Shown piece by piece: positions 33,801 through 43,379 of a stretch of DNA of 64,000 nt; position 1 is the first letter of the stretch; each line of letters starts with the position of its first letter. The notes under the pieces were generated by a model. It did not search any database and had not been told where the DNA came from. It was given only the letters and a program-made list of their open reading frames with translations. The stretch lies in NCBI RefSeq assembly GCF_009915685.1, contig NZ_JAABLP010000005.1. One strand, 5' to 3'. A program made the translations under genes and the position numbers. Source of the DNA: Pannonibacter tanglangensis. GTDB lineage: Bacteria > Pseudomonadota > Alphaproteobacteria > Rhizobiales > Stappiaceae.

Positions 33801-34310
33801 ATGAGCCTGACGGTCCCCTCTTCCGGCAATCGCATTGCCCTCGACGACCCCTTAACGGACGGACGCCAGTCCGAGACCGCCCTGAAGGTCTGGCGCGGCA
33901 CCGCCCGGCTCCTGCGCCTGCAGGGCTTTGTCTGCCTGCCCGAACTGACGCTGGCCTCCGGCCGCCGGGCAGACCTCATCGCGCTTGGCCAGAAGCAGGA
34001 GCTGGTCATCGTCGAGGTGAAGTCGTCCATCGCCGACTTCCGCGCCGACAGCAAATGGCCGGACTACCGCGCCCATTGCGACCGGCTCTATTTCGCCACC
34101 CATCCCGACGTGCCGCAGGACATTTTCCCGGAAGACGCGGGCCTGATCCTGTCCGACGGTTTTTCGGCCGACATCCTGCGCGAGGCGCCAAGCCATCCGT
34201 TGCCGGCGGCCACCCGCAAGGCGGTGACCCTGCGCTTCGCCCGGCACGCAGCGCAGCGGCTGCATGACCTGATCGATCCGGATGCCCGCTTCCACACCGG
34301 GTCAGTCTGA
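33801..34310 (+). CDS. mmcB: MmcB-family DNA repair protein
   Basis: 169 residues. A restriction-endonuclease-like core is visible: GRRADLIALGQKQELVIVEV followed by KSSIADFRADSKWPDY, i.e. D-x-E-V-K of the PD-(D/E)xK fold, and ERCRLYFAT-like strands after it (DRLYFATHPDVP). This matches MmcB, described in Caulobacter as a damage-induced protein needed for mitomycin C survival. A perfect LexA box stands in front, supporting SOS control. The photolyase gene follows after 108 bases on the same strand and may share the damage response. Confidence 0.88.
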   Translation: MSLTVPSSGNRIALDDPLTDGRQSETALKVWRGTARLLRLQGFVCLPELTLASGRRADLIALGQKQELVIVEVKSSIADFRADSKWPDYRAHCDRLYFATHPDVPQDIFPEDAGLILSDGFSADILREAPSHPLPAATRKAVTLRFARHAAQRLHDLIDPDARFHTGSV

Positions 34311-34418
34311 GGCACGCCCGGTAATCCTCCGCGGGCCGGCCTGCGTAAACGCGCGAGAACTGGTTGTATCTCCATCCTTGCGGCTGTGCCGCCTCCCTGG
34401 TGTTCCGTAGCCGGTACC

Positions 34419-36065
34419 ATGACCGAGTTTCCGCCCCTGCAGGTCGTCTGGTTCAAGCGCGATCTGCGCAGCTTTGATCACCAGCCGCTGGTCGAGGCCG
34501 CGCGGCGGGGTCCGGTGCTGCCGCTCTATATCGTCGAGCCCGATCTCTGGCGGCAGCCGGATGCCTCCGGCCGGCATCACGCCTTCCTTGCCGAGTGCCT
34601 GCACGAGCTGCGGCAGGATCTGGCCCGCCTTGGCCAGCCGCTGATCATCCGCAAGGGGGCCGCAGTCGAGGTTCTGCGCGCCCTGCACGCCCGGCGTGGC
34701 ATCGCCACCCTCTGGTCGCACGAGGAAACCGGCAACGGCTTCACCTATGCCCGCGACCTGGCGGTGAAAGCCTTCTGCCGCGAGGCCGGCATTCCCTGGG
34801 AGGAGCCCCGCCAGACCGGTGTCATCCGCCGCCTGAAGAGCCGAAACGGCTGGGCGCAGCGCTGGGACCGCGACATGCGCCAGCCGCTGCTGCCCGAGCC
34901 GGCGCTGACGCCGCTGCCCGGCATCGAACCCGGTCCCCTGCCGACGGCGCAGGACCTGGGCCTTGCCTCCGACCCCTGCCCCGGCCGCCAGCGCGGCGGC
35001 CGCCGGGCCGGCCTTGCCTGCCTTGAGAGCTTCCTGAGCCAGCGCGGCCGCACCTATCGTGCCGCCATGTCCAGCCCGGTCACCGGCTTCGATGCCTGTT
35101 CGCGGCTGTCGCCGCACCTGGCCTTCGGCACCCTCTCGCTGCGCGAGGTCACGCAGCGGGCCGAGGACCGGCTGCGCGCCCTGGTCGAGAGCGGCGACAG
35201 CGGGGCCGCGCGCCAGTGGCAAGGCGCGGTCGGATCGTTCCTGTCCCGCCTGCACTGGCATTGCCACTTCATGCAGAAGCTGGAAGATGCGCCCGAGCTG
35301 GAGTTCCGCAATCTCCACCGCGCCCACGACGGCCTGCGCCCGCGGCAACCGGACGCCGCCCGGCTCGCGGCCTGGTGCGCGGGCGAGACCGGCCTGCCCT
35401 TCGTCGACGCGACCATGCGCGCGCTCAATGCCACCGGCTGGATGAACTTCCGCATGCGCGCCATGCTGATGGCGGTGGCCGCCTATCACCTCTGGCTGGA
35501 CTGGCGGGCCCCGGGCGAACATCTCGCGCGGGCCTTCACCGACTACGAGCCGGGCATCCACTGGCCACAGGTGCAGATGCAGTCGGGCACCACCGGCATC
35601 AACACCATCCGCATCTACAACCCGGTCAAGCAGGGGCAGGACCAGGATCCGCAGGGCGTCTTCATCCGCCGCTGGGTGCCGGAACTGTCCGAGGTGCCGG
35701 ATGCCTTCCTTCATGCACCCTGGACCTGGGGCGGCGCGGCGTCGCTGCTGGGCCGACGTTATCCCGAGCCCATCGTCGATCCACTGGCGGCCGCCCGCGC
35801 GGCCCGCGACCGGGTCTGGGGCCTGCGCAAGGAGCGCGAGTTCCACCGCGAGGCGGACCGGATCCAGGACCGCCACGGCAGCCGCAAGGCCGGCATCGCC
35901 AACCGCGGCCAGCGCAGCGACGGGGGCCCGGCCGCGCGCAAGGGGCGGACGAAGGCGGCCCCGGATGGACAGCTCAGCCTGTTTGCAACCGGTGCCGAAC
36001 CCGCCTCCGCTGTCTCCGACCCGGAGCCCCATTCCGACCCCGCTCAGGCAGGCCAGATCACATGA
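34419..36065 (+). CDS. Photolyase/cryptochrome-family FAD protein
   Basis: 548 residues from ATG 34419. The N-terminal photolyase domain starts VVWFKRDLRSFDHQPL. The FAD-binding domain has the family's TGFDACSRLSPHLAFGTLSL and QWQGAVGSFLSRLHWHCHFM, then TGLPFVDATMRALNATGWMN, and ends near RRWVPELSEVPDAFLHAPW. A basic, probably disordered tail of ~70 residues follows with QLSLF (residues 518-522), the consensus beta-clamp-binding pentapeptide. It may repair pyrimidine dimers or act as a light sensor; sequence alone does not decide. Its stop overlaps the next start in ATGA. Confidence 0.85.
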   Translation: MTEFPPLQVVWFKRDLRSFDHQPLVEAARRGPVLPLYIVEPDLWRQPDASGRHHAFLAECLHELRQDLARLGQPLIIRKGAAVEVLRALHARRGIATLWSHEETGNGFTYARDLAVKAFCREAGIPWEEPRQTGVIRRLKSRNGWAQRWDRDMRQPLLPEPALTPLPGIEPGPLPTAQDLGLASDPCPGRQRGGRRAGLACLESFLSQRGRTYRAAMSSPVTGFDACSRLSPHLAFGTLSLREVTQRAEDRLRALVESGDSGAARQWQGAVGSFLSRLHWHCHFMQKLEDAPELEFRNLHRAHDGLRPRQPDAARLAAWCAGETGLPFVDATMRALNATGWMNFRMRAMLMAVAAYHLWLDWRAPGEHLARAFTDYEPGIHWPQVQMQSGTTGINTIRIYNPVKQGQDQDPQGVFIRRWVPELSEVPDAFLHAPWTWGGAASLLGRRYPEPIVDPLAAARAARDRVWGLRKEREFHREADRIQDRHGSRKAGIANRGQRSDGGPAARKGRTKAAPDGQLSLFATGAEPASAVSDPEPHSDPAQAGQIT

Positions 36066-36235
36066 AGATGCGCAAGAAATCCGATCTGCCGCAGAAGACC
36101 TGCGTCACCTGTGGCCGCCCCTTCACCTGGCGCAAGAAATGGGAAAAGGTGTGGGACGAGGTTCGCTACTGCTCCGACCGCTGCCGCAACGAGCGTGGCA
36201 GCAAGGAGCGGAAGCACGCCACGCCCGGCGCTTAA
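36062..36235 (+). CDS. DUF2256 zinc-ribbon-like small protein
   Basis: 57 residues, starting in the ATGA overlap with the photolyase stop. Four Cys arranged C-x2-C and C-x3-C (KTCVTCGRPFTWRKKWEKVW, then YCSDRCRNER) suggest one zinc site. This is DUF2256, a family repeatedly found beside or fused to photolyase/cryptochrome proteins. Tight coupling here implies a shared role, but its biochemical function is unknown. It is convergent with coaBC. Confidence 0.9.
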   Translation: MKMRKKSDLPQKTCVTCGRPFTWRKKWEKVWDEVRYCSDRCRNERGSKERKHATPGA

Positions 36236-36244
36236 ACCGTCGTC

Positions 36245-37450
36245 TCAGGCCAAAGCGGCGGCAATCCGCGCGGCGAGACGACGCGCGACCTCGCCCTTGT
36301 CCAGCGTCGGCCAGTCTTCCACGCCGGCGGCCGAGACGATGCGCACCGTGTTGGCGTCGCCGCCCATCACGCCGGTTTCCGGGCTGACATCGTTGGCGAC
36401 GATCCAGTCCGCGCCCTTGCGCGCCAGCTTGGCCTGCGCATTGGCAATGAGGTTCTCGGTTTCTGCCGCAAAGCCGACGACGAGCCTCGGCCGCCGGTCG
36501 CCCAGATGACCGACGGTTGCCAGGATGTCGGGATTTTCCGTCAGGGCCAGCGCGGGCGGCCGGCCGGAGCCGTCCTTCTTGATCTTTTCCGCCCCTTCCG
36601 CGGCCACCCGCCAGTCGGCGACGGCGGCGGCCATGACGGCGGCATCCGCCGGCAGCGCCGCCTCGACGGCCGCCAGCATCTGCCGCGCCGTCTCCACATG
36701 CACCGTGGTGATGCCCTTCGGATCGGGCACGGTCACCGGACCGCTGACCAGCGTCACCCGGGCACCAAGCGCAGCCAGGGCAGCGGCGATGGCGTGGCCC
36801 TGCTTGCCGGAGGAGCGGTTGGCGATGTAGCGCACCGGGTCGATCGGCTCATGCGTGGGACCGGAGGTGATGACGACATGCCGCCCGGCAAGAGGCCCGG
36901 GAGCCGGCACCAGCATCGCCGCGACACGCTCGGCGATGGCCAGCGGCTCGCTCATGCGACCGACGCCCGCTTCGCCGCTTTCGGCCATCTCGCCTCGCTC
37001 CGGACCGATAGAGGCAATGCCATCTGCCGTCAGCCGCGCCACATTGCGCTGCGTGGCCGGATGGCTCCACATCGCCGGGTTCATCGCCGGGGCCAGCAGC
37101 ACCGGCAGGCGGGTGGCCAGCAGCACGGCCGTGGCCAGATCTCCGGCCAGACCGGCGGCCATCTTGGCCATCAGATCCGCCGTCGCCGGGGCCACCAGCA
37201 CCAGATCCGCCTCGCGCGCCAACCGGATATGTCCCACATCCTGCTCGGCCTCCCGGTCGAACAGGTCGGTGTAGACACGGTCGGCGCTGAGCGCGCCCGC
37301 TGCGAGCGGCGTGATGAACTCCTGCGCGCCCGCCGTCATGATCACGCGCACCGCCGCGCCGCGCTCGCGCAGGCGACGGATCAGATCCAGCGACTTGTAG
37401 GCCGCGATCCCGCCGCCGATGATGAGCAGGATCCGCTTGTCCGTGAGCAT
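36245..37450 (-). CDS. coaBC: Bifunctional phosphopantothenoylcysteine decarboxylase / phosphopantothenate-cysteine ligase
   Basis: 401 residues. The CoaC half (about 1-185) has an FMN-binding start IIGGGIAAYKSLDLIRRLRE, APAMNPAMW and the active-site-region block around GPERGEMA. The CoaB half has ITSGPTHEPIDPVRYIANRS, then SSGKQGHAIAAAL, AAAVADWR and the EKIKKD segment. It joins cysteine to 4'-phosphopantothenate and decarboxylates the product, two steps of CoA synthesis. It ends 10 bases from the stop of the convergent DUF2256 gene. Confidence 0.96.
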   Translation of the reverse strand: MLTDKRILLIIGGGIAAYKSLDLIRRLRERGAAVRVIMTAGAQEFITPLAAGALSADRVYTDLFDREAEQDVGHIRLAREADLVLVAPATADLMAKMAAGLAGDLATAVLLATRLPVLLAPAMNPAMWSHPATQRNVARLTADGIASIGPERGEMAESGEAGVGRMSEPLAIAERVAAMLVPAPGPLAGRHVVITSGPTHEPIDPVRYIANRSSGKQGHAIAAALAALGARVTLVSGPVTVPDPKGITTVHVETARQMLAAVEAALPADAAVMAAAVADWRVAAEGAEKIKKDGSGRPPALALTENPDILATVGHLGDRRPRLVVGFAAETENLIANAQAKLARKGADWIVANDVSPETGVMGGDANTVRIVSAAGVEDWPTLDKGEVARRLAARIAAALA

Positions 37451-37464
37451 GGGTCGGGAAGCCT

Positions 37465-38745
37465 TCAGGAGGGCGTGCGGAAATCGCGCGGGGCTGGGGA
37501 AATCACCTTGGGTCCGGTCGGGGTGATCTCATAGACCGCAAGGCCGCGCTCGTTCTCGCCGTTGGGCAGGAAGCGGAACACGCCGTCAATGCCGAGGAAG
37601 CCGTCGCGGTTGGTGAGCACCTGCGGCGAGAAACGCTGCGGTCCGGCGGAGCGCACGAGGCCTGCGGCGAGGATCGTGCCGTCATAGGCGAGCGTCGCGT
37701 TGCGCGGCGGCGCGCTGCCGTAGGCAGCCTGATAGCGGCCGGCCAGCGCATCGAACCCGGCCCGCTCCGGCCCGGGGAACCAGGCTCCGGCCATGACCGG
37801 GTTGCCCGTCACCTGCGCCGCGTCCCACTGGCCACTGCCCAGAACCTTGACGTTGCCGAGGTTGACGCCCTGGGTGATCAGCGTCTGCATGACGAAGGGC
37901 GCGACGCTGGCCGCCGGCACGAACAGCGTGTCGGCCTGTGGCAGCAGCGTGCCGATGGCCTGGGTCTTGGCGGCAAGATCCGACGTGTCCGAGCCCGAGA
38001 CCTTGTAGCGCTGCACGCCGACGATGCGGCCGCCGACACGGCCCACTTCCTGGCGGAACGCGGCTTCCGCCACCGAGCCATAGGCATCATCCGGCAACAG
38101 GGCGACGAAGGACTTGCGGTTCTGCTTGCTGGCAAAGTCGACGATGCGTCTGACATCGCCCGCCGGCAGGAAGGACAGGAGGTAGACGCCCGGTCCGGCG
38201 ACCGAAGTGTCGGTGGAGAAGGCAACGATGGGCACGCCCGAGGTCCGCGCCACGCTGGCCGCTCCCGCCACGGCCGGAGCGAACACCGGACCGAGGATCA
38301 GCTCTGCGCCTTCCGCGATCGCTGCCTGCGCGGCCGCGCGCCCGCCCTCGGCGGTGCCGGCCGTGTCCTTCACCAGAAGCTGGATGTCCGAGCCCTGGAA
38401 GTCCTTGAGCGCCAGTTCGGCGGAGTTGCGGAACGTGTTGGCGATCGCCGTCGCCGATCCGCCCGCGGTCAGCGGAAGCAGCAACCCGATGCGGACCGTT
38501 CCGGTGCCGATGGTCTGTCCGGTGACGGCCGGGGTGGAGGGGGTCGCCGGCAGGCTCTGCAGGCCTTCAGGGGCGGTGCCCATGGTCGAGCCCATGCACC
38601 CGGCCAGCAGCCCGGCGGCGGTCAGCATGCCCGCGACCCGCAGCATCCTGCGGCGCAGCCCGGCAAACCGGGCGGCGCGCGCGCCGGTCACGCCGGCGGC
38701 AAAGCCGGCAAATGGGGCAGTGGCGGCAACTTTTGCGTTTTCCAC
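37465..38745 (-). CDS. LppC/LpoA-like lipoprotein (penicillin-binding protein activator family)
   Basis: 426 residues from GTG 38745, chosen because GAGGAGG lies 5 bases upstream; ATG 38778 and ATG 38646 are alternatives. A basic stretch and a hydrophobic segment lead to the lipobox LLAGC (about residue 50), so it is probably an outer-membrane lipoprotein. The rest is a type I periplasmic-binding fold (VRIGLLLPLTAGGSATAIAN, GPVFAPAVAGAASVA, VPIVAFSTD), as in LpoA and LppC proteins that activate PBP1A. It is divergent from rsmI, a common arrangement. A PBP1A-type enzyme is encoded at 16684-18879. Confidence 0.88.
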   Translation of the reverse strand: MENAKVAATAPFAGFAAGVTGARAARFAGLRRRMLRVAGMLTAAGLLAGCMGSTMGTAPEGLQSLPATPSTPAVTGQTIGTGTVRIGLLLPLTAGGSATAIANTFRNSAELALKDFQGSDIQLLVKDTAGTAEGGRAAAQAAIAEGAELILGPVFAPAVAGAASVARTSGVPIVAFSTDTSVAGPGVYLLSFLPAGDVRRIVDFASKQNRKSFVALLPDDAYGSVAEAAFRQEVGRVGGRIVGVQRYKVSGSDTSDLAAKTQAIGTLLPQADTLFVPAASVAPFVMQTLITQGVNLGNVKVLGSGQWDAAQVTGNPVMAGAWFPGPERAGFDALAGRYQAAYGSAPPRNATLAYDGTILAAGLVRSAGPQRFSPQVLTNRDGFLGIDGVFRFLPNGENERGLAVYEITPTGPKVISPAPRDFRTPS

Positions 38746-38921
38746 TCGGGCCTCCTCGCATCCGCGCTCAAAAACCATTACGAATTCAGAACGTTCCTGT
38801 CCAGCCGCGTGAACACCGTGCCACCTGCCGCGGCACGATTTGCGCAATGCGTCTCCCGGGCCAGGAAGTCCAGTCCGTCCGGCCTTCTCCGGCCGGCAGA
38901 TGCGAAGGAAAGAGCAGATCC

Positions 38922-39872
38922 ATGACGGACCACGGGGCTGAGACCGGCGCCGGCCGCCGCTATTTCATCGGCCAGCATGCCTATGCCGCACCGGCCCAGG
39001 ACAGCGCGCTCTACATCGTTTCCACGCCCATCGGCAATCTCGGCGACATCACCCTGCGCGCGCTGGAAACGCTGGCGGCTGCAGATGTCGTTGCCTGCGA
39101 GGACACCCGCGTCACCGCCACCCTGATGCAGCGCTTCGGCCTCAAGGCGCCGCTCCTGCCCTATCACGAGCACAATGCCGAGCGGCAGCGTCCGCGCCTG
39201 CTCGCAGCCCTCGCCGAAGGCCAGGTCGTGGCGCTGGTCTCGGATGCCGGCACCCCGCTCGTGTCCGATCCCGGCTACCGGCTGGTGCGGGACGTGCTGG
39301 CCGCCGGGCATCGCGTGGTGCCCATTCCGGGCGCCTCCGCCCCGCTGGCCGGACTGGTTGCCTCGGGTCTGCCCACGGACACGCTGCTCTTTGCCGGCTT
39401 CCTGCCGCAGAAGGCCGGCGCGCGTCTGCGGCGGCTGTCCGAGCTGGCGCCGATGCCGGCCACGCTGGCCTTCTTTGAATCGCCCCATCGCCTGGCTGCG
39501 TCACTGGCCGCCATGGCCGAGGCCCTCGGTCCGCGGGAGGCCGTCGTCGCCCGCGAGCTGACCAAGCGCTTCGAGACGTTCCAGCGCGGGACCTTGGCGG
39601 AGCTGGCCGCCTTCTATGCCGACAACCCGCCAAAGGGCGAGATTGTCGTGCTTGTGGGTCCGCCGGCCCCGCAGGCGCCGGCAGAGGACGCCGACGATGT
39701 CGAGGCGCTCCTGCGCGACGCGCTCGCCCGCCAGCCCGTGGCGGCTGCCGCCAAGGAGATTGCCCGCCGAACCGGCCGGGACCGGACCGAAATCTACCGC
39801 CTTGCCCTTGCGCTGAAGGCGGAGGCCGGCGAGAGTGACGCAGTCCCCGGCATGGATGCGCCCGACACGTGA
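38922..39872 (+). CDS. rsmI: 16S rRNA (cytidine-1402 2'-O)-methyltransferase RsmI
   Basis: 316 residues from ATG 38922. The start of the tetrapyrrole-methylase-like domain is ALYIVSTPIGNLGDITLRAL, followed by VACEDTRVT, then VALVSDAGTPLVSDPGYRLV and PIPGASAPLAGLVASGLPTD, all RsmI signatures. AdoMet-dependent, it methylates the ribose of C1402 in 16S rRNA. A C-terminal helical domain begins near residue 255. Its stop overlaps the yraN GTG start. Confidence 0.95.
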   Translation: MTDHGAETGAGRRYFIGQHAYAAPAQDSALYIVSTPIGNLGDITLRALETLAAADVVACEDTRVTATLMQRFGLKAPLLPYHEHNAERQRPRLLAALAEGQVVALVSDAGTPLVSDPGYRLVRDVLAAGHRVVPIPGASAPLAGLVASGLPTDTLLFAGFLPQKAGARLRRLSELAPMPATLAFFESPHRLAASLAAMAEALGPREAVVARELTKRFETFQRGTLAELAAFYADNPPKGEIVVLVGPPAPQAPAEDADDVEALLRDALARQPVAAAAKEIARRTGRDRTEIYRLALALKAEAGESDAVPGMDAPDT

Positions 39873-40291
39873 CCAGCACGCCCTCTGCCCTGCCCCCGAC
39901 CCGTGGCCAGCGGCGCGACCAGCGCCGTGACCGGCGTCGCGCCTACCGGCTGGGGCTCGGGGCCGAGGGCCTGGCGGCGCTGCTGCTGCGGCTCAAGGGC
40001 TGGCGCATCCTGGCCCGCCGTTTTCGCTCCGGCGCCGGCGAGGTGGACCTGATCGCCCGGCGCGGCGAGGTTCTTGCCTTCATCGAGGTCAAGGCCCGCG
40101 GCACGCGCAGCGCCGCGCTCGAGGCCGTCACCGCGACCGCGCGTGGCCGCATCATCCGTGCCGCCCGCATCTTTCTCGTCCAGAACCCGGACCAGGCCGA
40201 CACGGTCCAGCGCTTCGACCTTGTCCTCGTGTTGCCCTGGCGCTGGCCAGAGCATGTCATCGACGCCTTCCAGGCCACCCACGACCTCTGA
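39869..40291 (+). CDS. yraN: UPF0102 (YraN-family) endonuclease-like protein
   Basis: 140 residues from GTG 39869, overlapping the rsmI stop (GTGA). The core RLGLGAEGLAALLLRLKGWR, then ARRFRSGAGEVDLIARRGEV and LAFIEVKAR (the E-x9-19-D-x-ExK nuclease-like motif), defines the YraN family; the C-terminal FDLVLVLPWRWPEHV segment is usual too. An N-terminal Arg-rich extension is present. The cellular role is unknown. In many relatives gshB follows directly; here 955 bases separate them. Confidence 0.92.
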   Translation: MTSTPSALPPTRGQRRDQRRDRRRAYRLGLGAEGLAALLLRLKGWRILARRFRSGAGEVDLIARRGEVLAFIEVKARGTRSAALEAVTATARGRIIRAARIFLVQNPDQADTVQRFDLVLVLPWRWPEHVIDAFQATHDL

Positions 40292-40664
40292 TCCGGCTCC
40301 GGAAAAGCGCCCGCGCGGTCGCCCGCCCGCCTTGCCCGTGTTCGCCGGCGGGGCGGTTCCGGGCGATGTCGAGCGGTGCCAGCCGGTGCCAGGCAAGCTC
40401 AGGTGCTGCCCCTGGCTGTCCCTGCAAGCAGGTGCAGCGGCGACCCGCGACACGAGGAGCCGGATCCGGGAGCTCCCCGTTCTGGCGTTGTCCAGGCCGC
40501 GACAGGCGGCCGTACCGGCGCGCTGAGCGGGCGCACCACCGGCACCACCCGCCTGACGGCCGCCGGGCGCGGTCAGGCCTGTCGTTGATCCCCCTTCTTC
40601 CCCGTCCCGCCCTGCGCCGGCCTGCCCTGCGCGATCCGCAGTCTGCCCAATCCAGCACCTCCCC

Positions 40665-40743
40665 AAACCGCCGCCTGTTCAACCCGCCGCCTGCTCCAGC
40701 CCGCTGCCTGTTCCAGCCGGCTACCTGCCCAAACCGCCGCCTC
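40665..40743. repeat. Degenerate 16-17-bp tandem repeat, about five units
   Basis: Units such as AAACCGCCGCCTGTTC, AACCCGCCGCCTGCTCC, AGCCCGCTGCCTGTTCC, AGCCGGCTACCTGCCC and a partial fifth. They share the CCGCCGCCTGTTCC core. It lies in the yraN-gshB spacer. Confidence 0.75.
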
Positions 40744-40968
40744 CGTGCCCGGTCGCGCTTCGTCCGCCGGCCTGCCCGGGGTGTTGCCCGGTTGAGCGCT
40801 CCGTTCAGTGGCCTGTTGACCGGCCCTGTCTCATGCCGGCCTGCGTTCCACCTCTCGTTCCAGCCCCTTTCAGGTCTCGCGCCGGCGTCCGGTTCACGCC
40901 GCGGTCCGCTCCTGCAGTCTGGCCCGGATGACCGGTCTCCAAGGCTCCTCCCTCGGCCCCTCCCTTGA

Positions 40969-40992
40969 CCAGTCCCTCGGCCAGTCTCTCGG
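40969..40992. repeat. 12-bp tandem duplication
   Basis: CCAGTCCCTCGG followed directly by CCAGTCTCTCGG. A minor repeat within the yraN-gshB spacer. Confidence 0.7.
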
Positions 40993-41246
40993 CCGGCACG
41001 TCACCTGCTCCCTTCCGAAGCTTGTCGCCCGGCTTGCCATCCGTCCGCGGCCCAGGTCCTGAGCCGGCCCGCAACCCTGGCGGCAGGCGGGCCGCCGTCG
41101 TCCCGCCTGTGGGCCTCCGGACCGGTCTTCAGACGGCCAGCGACAGCGGCATCGTCATTCTGGACAAGCCGGTCCATAAATCCCATATCATGTTCTCCTA
41201 CCCGATCCGCGCCGGCAAGTTCCGGCGCCCCTTCCGGAGAGTTGGC

Positions 41247-42191
<945 letters not shown>

Positions 42192-42260
42192 CCAGGGCCG
42201 CGATCCCGGCAACGGTAAGCGGTACGACCGGCCACCCGCCTCACCGGCATCCGGTGTCGG

Positions 42261-43082
42261 TCACACCAGGGCCAGCACCCGGGCCGGTCCTCCCGTTCCG
42301 CCCTTGTGTTTCGGCGCGCCGACGACGAGTGTCGCGCCGGTCGGCGGCAGCTGCTCCAGATTGGCGATGCACTCGATGCCCCACCGGTTGCTCGGCAGCC
42401 ACTTGTAATGTGTGGCGAAGTCCGGCGAGGCGCCGAAGTCGAGGGACAGGGTGTCGACCGCAATGCCGACGACCTTGGCCTCCTCGATGAGCATCGCCGC
42501 CGCCTCCACATGAAACCCCGGGAAATGCATCCCGCCCTTGTCGTCGGGATTGCGGAACTTCGGGCTGGCAACATGCTTGTCCCACCCTGACAGCATCGCC
42601 ACGCAGGCTCCCTCCGGGATCGGGCCATGGGCCGCGATCCAGGCCTTCAGGTCGTCCGGGGTCAGCTGGGTGTCAGGGTTCTCCACCGCCCGCGCCCGGA
42701 TGTCGACGACCGCAAGCGGCGCAACCAGATTGCCGACCGGGATCTCGGCCACGGACTGGCCATCTGCGGAAAAATGCAGCGGTGCATCCACATGAGTGCC
42801 GGTGTGCTCGTTCACCCGCAACTCGTAAAGGTTGAACTTATCCTTCGCATAGTCGAAGAGCTTGGTCGCAAAGAACTGCTGCTGACCGAAGAATGTCGGA
42901 AAGCTCTCGCTCAGCTCGTGGGTCAGGTCGCTGACCTTGGTCGGAACCGCCGCCATGGCCGGAATTGCGCCGCTTGTCGCCGTTACGGCAGCGGCAACAC
43001 TTGCGCCAGCAGCGAGACGGAACATGTCGCGGCGCGACAGCATTCGCGACTTCACGGCAGACATCACACAGGCATCACACAT
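42261..43082 (-). CDS. TAT-exported cyclase-family (kynurenine formamidase-like) metal hydrolase
   Basis: 273 residues from ATG 43082, with GGGGGAG upstream. The N-terminus contains the twin-arginine motif SRRDMFRLAAGASVAAA and an Ala-x-Ala cleavage region, so export to the periplasm by the TAT route is likely. The metal-binding motif NEHTGTHVDAPLHF (HxGTHxDxPxH) defines the cyclase/KynB family; FPGFHVEAAAMLIEE and VDTLSLDFG follow. Other members open ring amides or esters. The substrate is unknown; kynurenine formamidase itself is usually cytosolic, which argues against that role. Confidence 0.88.
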   Translation of the reverse strand: MCDACVMSAVKSRMLSRRDMFRLAAGASVAAAVTATSGAIPAMAAVPTKVSDLTHELSESFPTFFGQQQFFATKLFDYAKDKFNLYELRVNEHTGTHVDAPLHFSADGQSVAEIPVGNLVAPLAVVDIRARAVENPDTQLTPDDLKAWIAAHGPIPEGACVAMLSGWDKHVASPKFRNPDDKGGMHFPGFHVEAAAMLIEEAKVVGIAVDTLSLDFGASPDFATHYKWLPSNRWGIECIANLEQLPPTGATLVVGAPKHKGGTGGPARVLALV

Positions 43083-43309
43083 GGCAGGCTCCCCCGTTTG
43101 ACCGCGTCGTGTCGGCCCGGGACCGGCTCCCGGCGCAACGCGGGTTCACCCCCGTGTCGCCACGATGGTTCGGGCCGTGACGCTGCAGCACAGGCCAGGC
43201 GCGAGGAGGGACACGGGTTTCGATGGTCCGGCGCTGTCTTCCGCAACGGCCGGCGACCATCATGCTGCGCCGGATCGGCGGGAACCGCAAGAGAGCCGAG
43301 CAAATTTAT

Positions 43310-43324
43310 GTTCTCTTTACGTTC
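43310..43324 (+). promoter_or_regulatory. LexA (SOS) box upstream of comM
   Basis: GTTCTCTTTACGTTC, a perfect direct repeat GTTC-N7-GTTC, abutting the -35 hexamer at 43325. Confidence 0.85.
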
Positions 43325-43352
43325 TTGACTCTCCGAAAGGTTGTCGTATCGT
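43325..43352 (+). promoter_or_regulatory. Sigma70-type promoter of comM
   Basis: TTGACT (43325-43330), 16 bases, TATCGT (43347-43352), about 30 bases before the ATG. The LexA box directly upstream would occlude the -35. Confidence 0.6.
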
Positions 43353-43379
43353 CAGTCTCGACTTTTTCGGGAGGTTGGC

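Larger units (their letters stand above)
40292..41246. other. Gene-free 955-base spacer between yraN and gshB, rich in short degenerate repeats
   Basis: No open frame in either direction looks protein-like: predicted products are Pro/Arg/Gly-rich with no start signal. The stretch is GC-rich and holds degenerate tandem repeats (separately listed) of 16-17 and 12 bases. At its end CCGGAGAG lies 8 bases before the gshB ATG. It may be decayed DNA or a non-coding insertion. Confidence 0.6.

Noticed and set aside
40366..40968. A 200-residue open frame in the yraN-gshB spacer
   Set aside because: Pro/Arg/Ser-rich, with the tandem repeats inside it, no ribosome-binding site and no known domain.
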